Source of the DNA: Alphaproteobacteria bacterium
GTDB lineage: Bacteria > Pseudomonadota > Alphaproteobacteria > Acetobacterales > Acetobacteraceae
Length of the DNA: 64,000 bases
Reading direction: 5' to 3'
Assembly: GCA_017307285.1 (NCBI GenBank)
Contig: JAFKFI010000066.1
Span: 1-64,000 of the forward strand
Shown here: positions 1-6,927 of the stretch, in pieces
How the letters are laid out: each line of letters starts with the position of its first letter
How positions within the stretch are numbered: the stretch's first letter is position 1
Notes under the pieces: generated by a model
The model's input: only the letters and a program-made list of their open reading frames with translations
The model's database searches: none
What the model was told of the DNA's origin: nothing
Program-made: the position numbers and the translations under genes

Positions 1-289
1 CCCGCTCGTCGTGCCGCCGGTGCAGGGTGCCAGGGAGAGATGCTGATCGGTCGATCCGACGATCCACCAAGCCCGCGTAGGGTGGAGGCCTTCCAGGCCG
101 CTTTTCCGTTTGGGCGTGGATCGCGAAACCCATCTGGGCCAGCGGCCGCACGGCCGCACCAACAGGCCGGACACACGACCGCAATCGCACCGCATCAGAA
201 AATCTCGCTCTCACCCCTTCCACCGAGAGGGCCGTCCACACACGCCCTACGCCTAAAGGTCGGTCCAGCGAGATCCGGCCGGCCACACC
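1..289. other. No gene recognised at left edge
   Basis: No convincing gene lies before the end of the DUF4337 gene. A plus-strand open frame crosses the stretch, but its protein is low-complexity and rich in Arg, Pro and Ala, and it runs into the DUF4337 gene on the other strand, so I treat it as a composition artefact. I saw no tRNA-like fold, tandem repeat or clear promoter. Confidence 0.5.
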
Positions 290-853
290 TCAGAAAGCGC
301 CGCCCGCGACCAGCAGCCCGTAAGCCCCGGCGGCCGCCCCGAGCAGGCCGCCGGCATAAGCGAGCGCCACCACCCGCGTGACCACCGAGACCGACGCGAG
401 CACGATCGCGATCTGCAATCCGCCGACCACGATCTCGTATTGGTGGTAGCGGTGGAAGGCGTGGTCGCGCATCTCCGCCTGCGCCTCGGCGCGTTCGGCG
501 AGCTGCTTCATCCCGTCGCCCTTGCCCGGGTCGTCGCGCAGCCTGGCCTCTTCCTCGCGCGCCGCCTTGATGCGGGCAGGGGTGGCCGGATCGGCCGGTA
601 GGCTCTCCAGCACCGTCGCTTCAGCCGCGCGGACGGTCGCCCGTACGTTCTTTGCCTGGAAGAAGCCCCAGTCGTCGCTCAGCGCGATGTGGTGCGTGAG
701 ATACTGGTTCTGCGCACCCTTCTCGCCCATGTCCGCGAGAGCAAGGGCGGCGGCGAGCACGGCGATCAGGACGGCGGTGCGCCGAGCCCTGCTGTCGCCG
801 TGGTGGTGGGCCTCCTCGATGCCCTCCTTGGCGTGCTCGATCGTTTCGCTCAT
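290..853 (-). CDS. DUF4337 family membrane protein
   Basis: A 187-residue protein matching the architecture of the DUF4337 family, whose biochemical role is unknown. It has a short polar N-terminus rich in His and Glu, a first membrane segment at about residues 26-42, a long charged helical middle region (about 45-130, likely coiled coil, rich in Ala, Glu and Arg), and two hydrophobic segments at about 140-160 and 163-185. The ATG start is preceded by GGAGG at 7 bases. It lies downstream of and co-oriented with the DUF892 gene, but a terminator separates them, so it may have its own promoter. No EcfG-type box was found directly upstream. The family call comes from overall pattern, not a motif. 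Confidence 0.7.
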   Translation of the reverse strand: MSETIEHAKEGIEEAHHHGDSRARRTAVLIAVLAAALALADMGEKGAQNQYLTHHIALSDDWGFFQAKNVRATVRAAEATVLESLPADPATPARIKAAREEEARLRDDPGKGDGMKQLAERAEAQAEMRDHAFHRYHQYEIVVGGLQIAIVLASVSVVTRVVALAYAGGLLGAAAGAYGLLVAGGAF

Positions 854-900
854 CGGGTGCCTCCGGGGGCTTCCCTAATCGGAAACGAGCCGTGCCGGAA

Positions 901-933
901 GAAATAACCGCCGGCCCCTCGCGAGACCGGCGG
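901..933 (-). terminator. Rho-independent terminator after the DUF892 gene
   Basis: Read on the minus strand, a perfect 7-bp stem (CCGCCGG with CCGGCGG, at 927-933 and 908-914) with a 12-base loop is followed immediately by the T-rich tail TTATTTCTT. It sits 25 bases beyond the DUF892 stop codon and is the clearest intrinsic terminator I saw in the window. Confidence 0.75.
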
Positions 934-957
934 CGTGCTGGTCGACCGGAGCAGCCT

Positions 958-1467
958 TCAGGCGGCCTGCTTCTGCGACGAGGCCTTCTCGTTGATATCC
1001 TTGTTGGCGAGCTGGTTGAGCAACGTATCGGCCTTTTTCTCCTCCTCCAGCGTCTCTTCCAGGAGCTTCACCACGTCCTTCTGTCCGGCCGCCTTGGCCC
1101 AGGCGATCATCGTGCCGTAGCGGGCCATCTCGTAGTGCTCGACCGCCTGCGCGTTGGCGACGATGCCGGCATCGAGCACCGGGCCGCGCTCGAACTCGCC
1201 GATGATCTCCTCGCCTTCCTCGATGATGCCGTTGATGGCCTCGCAGGTCTGGCCGCGGGCGCGTGCACCGAGCTTCTCGAAGACCTGCTGTAGGCGCTCG
1301 ACCTGATGCTCCGTCTCCTCGCGGTGCTGCATCAGCGCCTGCTTGAGCTGCTCGCTCTCCGCTGCCTTGGCCATCTTCGGCAACGCCTTCAGGATCTGCC
1401 GTTCCGCGTAGTAGATGTCGCGGAGGAAGCTCAGGCATAATTCGCTGAAGCCTTTCTGGGCCGCCAT
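958..1467 (-). CDS. DUF892 (YciF-like) ferritin-like protein
   Basis: A 169-residue all-helical protein of the YciE/YciF (DUF892) family, a diiron ferritin-like four-helix bundle linked to general stress responses. Family hallmarks seen are [11 protein letters not shown] near the N-terminus, [23 protein letters not shown], and [14 protein letters not shown] followed by [18 protein letters not shown]. The repeated Glu/His spacing fits metal binding. I chose the ATG at 1467 because AAGGGA lies 9 bases upstream and the family begins at this point; an upstream in-frame ATG at 1560 would add an unrelated Arg/Gly-rich leader. A GGAAC-N17-GGTT promoter candidate lies about 55 bases upstream and a strong terminator follows, so the gene looks monocistronic. 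Confidence 0.9.
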   Translation of the reverse strand: MAAQKGFSELCLSFLRDIYYAERQILKALPKMAKAAESEQLKQALMQHREETEHQVERLQQVFEKLGARARGQTCEAINGIIEEGEEIIGEFERGPVLDAGIVANAQAVEHYEMARYGTMIAWAKAAGQKDVVKLLEETLEEEKKADTLLNQLANKDINEKASSQKQAA

Positions 1468-1520
1468 TGTATCGTTTCCCTTGGTATCGCGCGGCGACCC
1501 CATGTCGCCACCGCGCAGAC

Positions 1521-1546
1521 AACCAGCGTGCCGCGGCGGCAGTTCC
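1521..1546 (-). promoter_or_regulatory. Candidate EcfG-type promoter for the DUF892 gene
   Basis: On the minus strand GGAAC (1546-1542) is followed after 17 bases by GGTT (1524-1521). The alphaproteobacterial general-stress sigma factor EcfG is known to use GGAAC-N16/17-CGTT, so this differs at one position. Predicted transcription would start about 47 bases before the ATG at 1467. DUF892 genes are typical members of this regulon. Confidence 0.55.
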
Positions 1547-1568
1547 TTCGCGGCGCGCAACGGCTTCG

Positions 1569-1593
1569 GGAACTGACATCCGCCAGGCGGGTT
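1569..1593 (+). promoter_or_regulatory. Candidate EcfG-type promoter for the DUF1328 gene
   Basis: GGAAC at 1569-1573 is followed after exactly 16 bases by GGTT at 1590-1593, the EcfG pattern with one -10 mismatch. It diverges from the similar box serving the DUF892 gene, and the two -35 elements are only 22 bases apart. Expected start of transcription is about 24 bases before the ATG at 1624. Confidence 0.55.
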
Positions 1594-1623
1594 GGTAGTC
1601 CCGTTATGCTTCTGGAGGGCGGA

Positions 1624-1788
1624 ATGCTCTACTGGGTCGTTGTACTGCTGGTGCTGGCGGTGATCGCCGGTCTCCTCGGATTCGGTGGCATCGCCGTCGC
1701 CGCTGCGGGGATCGCCAAGGTCCTGTTCATCATCTTCATCATCCTGCTGGTCGTCTCCCTGATCTTCGGCGCGCTCCGCCGCCGGTAG
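1624..1788 (+). CDS. DUF1328 small membrane protein
   Basis: A 54-residue protein of the DUF1328 (UPF0391) family: MLYW start, a first membrane helix, the conserved loop GLLGFGGIA, a second helix ([18 protein letters not shown]) and a short basic tail. The function is unknown; the family is common in stress regulons of Proteobacteria. I chose the ATG at 1624 because GGAGGGCGGA sits right before it and it reproduces the family N-terminus; an ATG at 1606 would add six residues. It is transcribed divergently from the DUF892 gene, and both share a spacer with paired EcfG-like promoters. Confidence 0.85.
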   Translation: MLYWVVVLLVLAVIAGLLGFGGIAVAAAGIAKVLFIIFIILLVVSLIFGALRRR

Positions 1789-1844
1789 CCGCTGCCCGGT
1801 AAGGGCTTGCGTCGGCTGCCGGGCCGGCTAGGGTCGGCGCCCTC

Positions 1845-2237
1845 ATGCTCTCCGGCATTCACCGTCGTGCACGATCCGTCCCGGGCCTACTCGGCCTGGT
1901 CGCGGCCTTGTCGGCGCTGGTCGTCCAGCTCGCCTTCGGCGCCGCTGTGCCGAACCGGCGTCCCTCGGTGCTGCTCGCCGCTGCGGGGGTGATCTGCCAT
2001 GCCGGACAGACGAGAGCGGGCGATCACCAAGGCGATCCGCCGACCCATCGTGAGTGCGCGATCTGCCCCCTCTGCGCGGCCATGTCGGTTCACGCCGCCG
2101 CACCGGCGGTGCCGCCGGCGTTGACCGAGCCCGCGGCGGCTGGCTTGTGGCGCCCCGCTCCGAACCCGGAGCCGGCGCCCGTCCTCGTCCGCTTGGCCTT
2201 TGCCGCCCAGCCGAGGGGCCCGCCCCAGCCGGTCTGA
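1845..2237 (+). CDS. DUF2946 family protein, probable copper locus
   Basis: A 130-residue protein with an N-terminal hydrophobic helix (about 15-33, signal or anchor), a Cys in VICHAG, the HRECAICPLC motif in the middle, and a C-terminal FAAQPRGPPQ. The CPxC motif and the RGPP tail are hallmarks of DUF2946, a family of unknown role often found beside copper-handling genes. The three Cys and two His in the centre could bind metal; that is inference. The next gene starts about 70 bases downstream, and Sco1/SenC and PCu(A)C genes follow, so a single copper-related transcription unit is likely. The start codon has only a weak upstream Shine-Dalgarno sequence. Confidence 0.7.
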   Translation: MLSGIHRRARSVPGLLGLVAALSALVVQLAFGAAVPNRRPSVLLAAAGVICHAGQTRAGDHQGDPPTHRECAICPLCAAMSVHAAAPAVPPALTEPAAAGLWRPAPNPEPAPVLVRLAFAAQPRGPPQPV

Positions 2238-2306
2238 GTCCAGGACATGCTCGCCGGCACGCGCGTGCCGGCTTCCCGACTCGGTTGCCGTGATGGAGCC
2301 ACTTCC

Positions 2307-3266
2307 GTGAACCCCTTCCGATTTGCCGCGGCCCTCTCCTGCGCGGGCGCGCTCGGCGGCCCAGCCGCGTTCGCCCACGCCGTCTGTGGCGACCGCGTGT
2401 TTCCCGTAACCCTGACGATCGACGACCCCGGCGTCTCCGACGAGGTCTCGCTGCCGACCTTCATCTACCAGCGCGGCGGCGCGGATGGCGGCCCCGGCCC
2501 GACCCACGAGTACGATTTCGACGTCGAGTACACCAAGCGGATCACCAAGGATTTTGGCATCAGCCTCGACTACGGCTGGTCGGTGCAGCAGACCGACCAT
2601 GCCAAGACCCAGACCGGCTTCGGCAATCTCTCGGCCACGGCCAAGTACCAGACCTGCGTGAGCGCGGACCACGAATTCATCGTCGCGCTCGGCGTCGAGC
2701 GCGAGTTCGGCCGCACGGGGACGGCGCATACCGGTGCCGACGAATACGGCGCCACCACGCCCACGCTCTATTTCGGCAAGGGGTTCGGCGATGTGCCGGT
2801 CGATTATCTCCGCCCATTCGCGATCACCGGCCAGTTCAGCTACACGGTGGCCGACAAGGCACTCAAGGGGACGCCAGTCACCGACCCCGACACCGGGATC
2901 AGCAGCCTGCAATACAATGGTGGCAATCCGAACCAGTGGTTCGGCGGCATTTCCCTTCAGTACAGCCTGCCCTACCTGCAATCGCAGGTGAAAAACATCG
3001 GCTTGCCGGATTTCGTCGGCCGGCTGACCCCGCTCGTCGAGATCACCTGGTCCTCGCCGGCGACCTCGCCGAGCACGCAGGGCACGACCTGGACCGTGGC
3101 ACCCGGAGTGCTCTACTCGGCTGACACCTATCAGGTCGGGGTCGAGCTGCTCATCCCGGCCAACCGCGCCGCCGGGACCAATGTCGGCGTGATCGCACAA
3201 TTCCATATGTTCCTCGACGACCTGCTCCCGGGGAGCATCCTCGGTCGTCCGCTGTTCGACTTCTGA
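2307..3266 (+). CDS. Exported outer-membrane beta-barrel-like protein
   Basis: A 319-residue protein that starts at GTG 2307, with GGAG 9 bases upstream. A signal peptide (MNPFRFAAALSCAGALGGPA, cleavage after AFAHA) is followed by alternating hydrophobic and aromatic strands such as YDFDVEYTKRITKDFGISLDYGW and a C-terminus ending in aromatic Phe-Asp-Phe, typical of outer-membrane barrels. No specific family motif was identified. It lies between a DUF2946 gene and Sco1/PCu(A)C genes, so a role in copper uptake or efflux at the outer membrane is a reasonable inference. An upstream ATG at 2247 would add 20 residues lacking signal-peptide character. Confidence 0.65.
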   Translation: MNPFRFAAALSCAGALGGPAAFAHAVCGDRVFPVTLTIDDPGVSDEVSLPTFIYQRGGADGGPGPTHEYDFDVEYTKRITKDFGISLDYGWSVQQTDHAKTQTGFGNLSATAKYQTCVSADHEFIVALGVEREFGRTGTAHTGADEYGATTPTLYFGKGFGDVPVDYLRPFAITGQFSYTVADKALKGTPVTDPDTGISSLQYNGGNPNQWFGGISLQYSLPYLQSQVKNIGLPDFVGRLTPLVEITWSSPATSPSTQGTTWTVAPGVLYSADTYQVGVELLIPANRAAGTNVGVIAQFHMFLDDLLPGSILGRPLFDF

Positions 3267-3277
3267 AGGGGGATCCG

Positions 3278-3319
3278 ATGCACTCGATCCTGATATCCGC
3301 GCCGCCGGTGCCGTTATGA
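3278..3319 (+). CDS. Possible 13-residue leader peptide coupled to sco
   Basis: A 14-codon frame (MHSILISAPPVPL, then stop) begins at ATG 3278 directly after the strong Shine-Dalgarno AAGGGGG. Its TGA overlaps the ATG of the sco gene (ATGA at 3316-3319). The good ribosome site belongs to this short frame, while sco itself has none of comparable quality, so sco may be translated by coupling. This could instead be a spurious short frame. Confidence 0.35.
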   Translation: MHSILISAPPVPL

Positions 3320-3912
3320 GCGACCGGCCCAGACGAACGCTGCCCCGTGTCCTCGTCGGGGCGGCTGTCCTGCTGGTACTGGTGCTAGTCGGTGCCGGTG
3401 CTGTATGGTTCACGCAAGGCGGCGCGCCCACCATCGGCGGGCCGTTCAAGCTGGTGAACGGCCAAGGGAAGACGGTGACGGACCGCGATTTCCGCGGCCA
3501 CTACCTGCTGGTCTATTTCGGCTACACCTTCTGCCCCGATGTCTGCCCTACGACGCTCAGCCAAATGGCCGACGCGCTCGACGCGCTCGGGTCGAAGGCT
3601 GCGGAGGTGCAGCCGCTGTTCATAACGGTGGACCCCAAGCGCGACACGCCCCAGGTAGTCGGGCAGTATGTCGCCAACTTCTCTCCGAGACTGGTCGGGC
3701 TGACCGGCACCCCGGAGGAGATCGCCAAGGTTGCTCGCGAATACCGGGTCTACTACGCGATCCACAAGAACGCCGAGCAGCCCGCCGACTATACCGTCGA
3801 TCACAGCTCGATCCTCTATCTGATGAGCCCGTCCGGGGCATTCATCGCGCCGATCCGCGCCGACCAGTCCGGCGCGGACATGGCCAAGGACATCGCCCGT
3901 CATCTTTCGTGA
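3316..3912 (+). CDS. Sco1/SenC copper chaperone for cytochrome oxidase
   Basis: A 198-residue membrane-anchored thioredoxin-fold protein that delivers copper to the CuA centre of cytochrome c oxidase or keeps its thiols reduced. One membrane helix (about 11-31) is followed by a periplasmic domain. The copper ligands are visible: the CPDVCP motif (Cys73, Cys77) and the distal His163 in VDHSS. YFGYTFCPD and FITVDPKRDTP are further family signatures. Length is normal. The ATG overlaps the TGA of a short upstream frame, and the PCu(A)C chaperone gene follows 11 bases downstream with its own GAAGGAG site. The pairing of these two chaperones is a known arrangement for CuA assembly. Confidence 0.93.
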   Translation: MSDRPRRTLPRVLVGAAVLLVLVLVGAGAVWFTQGGAPTIGGPFKLVNGQGKTVTDRDFRGHYLLVYFGYTFCPDVCPTTLSQMADALDALGSKAAEVQPLFITVDPKRDTPQVVGQYVANFSPRLVGLTGTPEEIAKVAREYRVYYAIHKNAEQPADYTVDHSSILYLMSPSGAFIAPIRADQSGADMAKDIARHLS

Positions 3913-3923
3913 AGGAGCGCCCC

Positions 3924-4409
3924 ATGCGCCGCTTGTTATTGCTGTCCCTGCTTGCCATGCCCTTGCTGGTCCCGAGCGGCCCGACGCGCGCGGAGTCCGG
4001 CCCGATCCAAGTCCAGCAAGTCTGGTCCCGCGCCGCCCCGCAGGGCCGGGTCGGCGTACTGTATATGACTGTCACCGACTCGGGCGCGCCGGATCAGCTG
4101 GTGGCGGTGAGCACGCCGGTCGCGGAGAAGGCGGAGCTGCACGAAAGCGTCGCGGAGGGCGGCGTGATGAAGATGCGCCCCGTCGCCGCGGCGCCCGTCG
4201 AGACCGGCAAGCCGCTGGTCCTCAAGCCGGGCGGCTATCACGTGATGCTCATGGGCTTGCGACGTACCTTGAAGGAGGGCGACGAGTTCCCGGTGACGAT
4301 CCGCTTCGCGCATGCCGGCCCCATCAGCGTGACCGCGCACGTGGCCAAGGCGGGCGCGGCGGCGGCACCGGCGGAGATGGGTCGGGGCAACGGCACGATG
4401 AGCCATTGA
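3924..4409 (+). CDS. PCu(A)C periplasmic copper chaperone
   Basis: A 161-residue exported protein of the PCu(A)C (DUF461) family, which carries Cu(I) in the periplasm and passes it to Sco or directly to CuA. The signal peptide ends near TRAES (about residue 23). The family H-x-M metal motif is present as His73, a Met pair near 82-84, then His106 and Met108/Met110 in GGYHVMLMGL. The start has GAAGGAG at an ideal distance. Its TGA overlaps the ATG of the next lipoprotein gene, so the genes are probably co-translated. Directly downstream of sco, it completes a standard copper-delivery pair. Confidence 0.92.
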   Translation: MRRLLLLSLLAMPLLVPSGPTRAESGPIQVQQVWSRAAPQGRVGVLYMTVTDSGAPDQLVAVSTPVAEKAELHESVAEGGVMKMRPVAAAPVETGKPLVLKPGGYHVMLMGLRRTLKEGDEFPVTIRFAHAGPISVTAHVAKAGAAAAPAEMGRGNGTMSH

Positions 4410-4792
4410 TGTCGCGCCCGGTATCTCGCGCCCTCGGCTTTGCTCTTCTCGCCATGCTCGCCGGCTGCGCACAGCCGCGTCCGGCCCCCTCTCCTCCACC
4501 ACCTTCGCCCACCGCCTCCATTGACGGCACCTACAGGGGTACGGCGAACGGTTCGTGCGGCACCGACCGGCCGGCGACAGCCACGCTGCGGGACGGCCGC
4601 TTCACGCTGACCGTCCCGCCCGAGCTGCAACTGCAGGGGCGGGCGAGCGGCAACGGCGTGCTCAACGCCGCGCAGGTCGACGACGGCGGACGCGAGGTGA
4701 ACTTCTCCGGCCAGATCGACGGCAAGCTGCTGCGGGGCGGCAGTTACAACGGAAAATGTGCATTCGCGTATGCAATGACCCGTGTCTCGTGA
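4409..4792 (+). CDS. Small lipoprotein, family shared three times in window
   Basis: A 127-residue predicted lipoprotein: signal peptide with lipobox LAGC (Cys at about residue 20), a Pro/Ser-rich linker, then a small beta-rich domain beginning SIDGTYRGT and ending in NGKCAFAYAM. I do not recognise a named family. The same layout (Tyr/Asp-Gly-x-Tyr opening, one mid-domain Cys, GRF-type strand, a second glycine-rich strand pair, final Gly-x-Cys-x-Tyr/Phe strand) recurs in the lipoproteins at 11867-12337 and 52478-52912. The two Cys may form a disulfide. The ATG overlaps the TGA of the PCu(A)C gene. Its function, and whether it belongs to the copper unit, is unknown. Confidence 0.7.
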   Translation: MSRPVSRALGFALLAMLAGCAQPRPAPSPPPPSPTASIDGTYRGTANGSCGTDRPATATLRDGRFTLTVPPELQLQGRASGNGVLNAAQVDDGGREVNFSGQIDGKLLRGGSYNGKCAFAYAMTRVS

Positions 4793-4893
4793 GGCATTCG
4801 TTAATCCGCAAGCGCAATCGCTTGACGGTTGAGAACGGATTGTGCGACTTCCTGACCAGCTTCTGAGCGTCGGTAAAGGGCGGGAGGGCTCGC

Positions 4894-6582
4894 GTGTCGA
4901 GAACCTATTATTGGAAACTGACGCAGCTCTCCGGCTCGTGGACCGCGGGGGGAAACTGGATCAACGATCCCGGCGGCTGGTCGGGCAGGGTTCCCGGGCC
5001 GGGCGACTATGCGGAGATCGGGTCGCTCACCTCTCCGGTCACTGTCACCTTGGCGAGCTGGGTCGGTTTCCGCAGTCTCGCACTTGGCGGGACCGGCGGC
5101 ATCCTGCCGACCGTGAATATCGACGGCGGCACGATGTACCTCGAGGACACGCCGTTCGGACGAATCACCGATAGCTGGAGCACGAAGAGCGGCCAAAGCT
5201 TCTCCGGTGGCGGCACGATTTCGCTTCGCCACAATGGATCCTTGTACGTCGGCAGCACCGTCGCTTCCGGGATCAACATCACGTTCGATGGCACCTCCGA
5301 CGTCCTCTATCTTGGCGGCACGACATTGCGGACGCCCCATGCCGGCCTCTTCGCCGGCACGATCAGCGGGTTCGGCGGCACCGGCGAGATCGTGCTGTCG
5401 CACATCAACTACAATGTCCATGACAGCTTCACCTATAACGGTGGCGTGCTGAGCATCTTCTCGCAGACCCACACGAACATCCTCAATCTGTCGATCAACC
5501 TGCCCTCGGCAGGCTTTGCCCTGGTGCCGTTCCCCACCGGCGGGTCGAATATCCGCGGCAAGCTCACCATCGTCATGGTGTGTTTCGCGACAGGAACGAG
5601 AATCCTGACTGACCGGGGCGAGGTGCCGGTGGAGGCGCTGGCCGAAGGCGATCAGGTCGTCACGTTGGAGGCGGGTGCCCATATGCCGCGCCCGGTGCGC
5701 TGGCTCGGGCGGCGTCGGATCAATCTCGCAGCGCACCCCGATCGCGAAAGCGCGGCGCCCATCCGCATCCGCGCCGGCGCGTTCGCTCCATCGGTGCCGG
5801 CGCGAGACCTGCTGCTGTCGCCCGATCACGCCATTTTCGTAGACGGCAAGCTGATTCCGGCCAAGCTGCTGGTCAACGGCGGCAGCATCGTCCAGGAGCT
5901 GTCGCACGCCGAAATCGAGTATTTCCACGTCGAGCTCGACCGCCACGCCGTCCTGTTCGCCGAGGGGCTCACCGCGGAGAGCTACCTCGATACCGGCAAC
6001 CGCGCCTTCTTCGCCAATGCCGGCCTGGCGATGGTGCTGCATCCCGAGTTCACGGTGAACGCCGCGCTGAAATGCTGGAAGGACAACGCCTGCGCGCCGC
6101 TCACGGTGAATGAAGCCGAGGTCGAGCCGGTGTGGCGTCGGCTGGCCGAGCGCGCCGTCGCACTTGGTCACACTCTGCCCCGTCCGGAGACGGAAACCGC
6201 CGCCGAGCTTGTGCTGGAAGCGCGGGGCCAAGTCATCCGTGCCGTCCAGGTCATCGGCGGTCGCCATATCTTCGCGTTGCCGGGAGGTCTCCGCTCGGTA
6301 CGGCTGGTCTCACGCTCGGCGTCGCCATCCGCGCTACGCCCCTGGCTCGACGACCGGCGGCGGCTCGGCGTCAAGGTCAGCCGGCTGGTGCTGGACGGCA
6401 GGACGGTGGCGGCAGACGACGGCATGCTCGCCGAGGGCTGGTGGGAGGTCGAGGCGGACGGCCGCTGGACCGATGGCGGCGGCGTCCTGCTGCTTTCCGA
6501 CTCGCCGACGATGCTGGAGGTCCAGGTCGCGACGACCTTGCCGGCCTATCCCGTGGAGAGCACCGAGCGGCTCGCCGCTTGA
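4894..6582 (+). CDS. Hint-domain surface protein
   Basis: A 562-residue protein. The N-terminal half (about 1-225) is rich in Gly, Ser and Thr, with GSWTAGGNW and PGPGDYAEIG repeats typical of exported beta-solenoid passenger regions. A Hint (Hedgehog/intein) domain begins at Cys230 in CFATGTRIL and runs to about 370, including the block-B-like SPDHAIF and the hydrophobic HAEIEYFHVEL. Hint domains self-cleave at the N-terminal Cys by N-S acyl shift. The remaining roughly 190 residues form a C-terminal domain common to this family in acetic-acid-type bacteria. No signal peptide is evident, so secretion would need another route. The GTG start has GGGAGGG eight bases upstream. Its target and role are unknown. 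Confidence 0.85.
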   Translation: MSRTYYWKLTQLSGSWTAGGNWINDPGGWSGRVPGPGDYAEIGSLTSPVTVTLASWVGFRSLALGGTGGILPTVNIDGGTMYLEDTPFGRITDSWSTKSGQSFSGGGTISLRHNGSLYVGSTVASGINITFDGTSDVLYLGGTTLRTPHAGLFAGTISGFGGTGEIVLSHINYNVHDSFTYNGGVLSIFSQTHTNILNLSINLPSAGFALVPFPTGGSNIRGKLTIVMVCFATGTRILTDRGEVPVEALAEGDQVVTLEAGAHMPRPVRWLGRRRINLAAHPDRESAAPIRIRAGAFAPSVPARDLLLSPDHAIFVDGKLIPAKLLVNGGSIVQELSHAEIEYFHVELDRHAVLFAEGLTAESYLDTGNRAFFANAGLAMVLHPEFTVNAALKCWKDNACAPLTVNEAEVEPVWRRLAERAVALGHTLPRPETETAAELVLEARGQVIRAVQVIGGRHIFALPGGLRSVRLVSRSASPSALRPWLDDRRRLGVKVSRLVLDGRTVAADDGMLAEGWWEVEADGRWTDGGGVLLLSDSPTMLEVQVATTLPAYPVESTERLAA

Positions 6583-6624
6583 TCTCACTTTGAGTTCAAG
6601 CCCGATCAGGCGACCGTCGCCGCG

Positions 6625-6765
6625 CTAGGCTTGCGGCGGCGGGACGTTGCGTTCCGGCTCCGAGGGCGAGGGCACCTCCGCCGGCGGTCGGGGAACCTCG
6701 CTTGGCGGCATCGGCGGATCGGGCGGCAGGTTCGGCTGGGCCGGCTGATCGGGTCGGTCTGACAA
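6625..6765 (-). CDS. Possible proline-rich 46-residue protein
   Basis: A short minus-strand frame starting at TTG 6765 with an excellent upstream site (AAGGAG, 8 bases away). The peptide begins LSDRPDQPAQ and is about one third proline, with PPDPPMPPSE and PRPPAEVPSP segments. No family is recognised. The non-ATG start and low complexity lower confidence, but the ribosome site is hard to explain otherwise. Confidence 0.35.
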   Translation of the reverse strand: MSDRPDQPAQPNLPPDPPMPPSEVPRPPAEVPSPSEPERNVPPPQA

Positions 6766-6927
6766 GCCGTGATCTCCTTCGTTTCCGAGGCATGAACGGG
6801 CGGCGCGCGGCGGCGTTTCACGGCGCACGGCGTTGACGTACCGGCAAGGCCGGCTGGTAAGATCGCTACCCGAAGAATTAAACAAGCGCGGCCATGCACC
6901 GCGACGGCAATGAGGGAGAGACGCACC
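6766..6927. other. Intergenic spacer before the ABC transporter
   Basis: The space between the proline-rich frame and the transporter gene presumably holds the transporter promoter. AAGAATTAAACAAG near 6873 is the only AT-rich patch. I could not identify confident -35/-10 elements or an operator. Confidence 0.4.

Noticed and set aside
1794..1824. Terminator after the DUF1328 gene (GCCCGG...CCGGGC)
   Set aside because: Six-base arms with a 19-base loop and no T-run in GC-rich DNA; too weak to claim.
1887..3449. A 520-codon minus-strand frame over the copper genes
   Set aside because: Opposite DUF2946, the outer-membrane protein and Sco1, all with recognised features; composition is Arg/Gly-rich noise.
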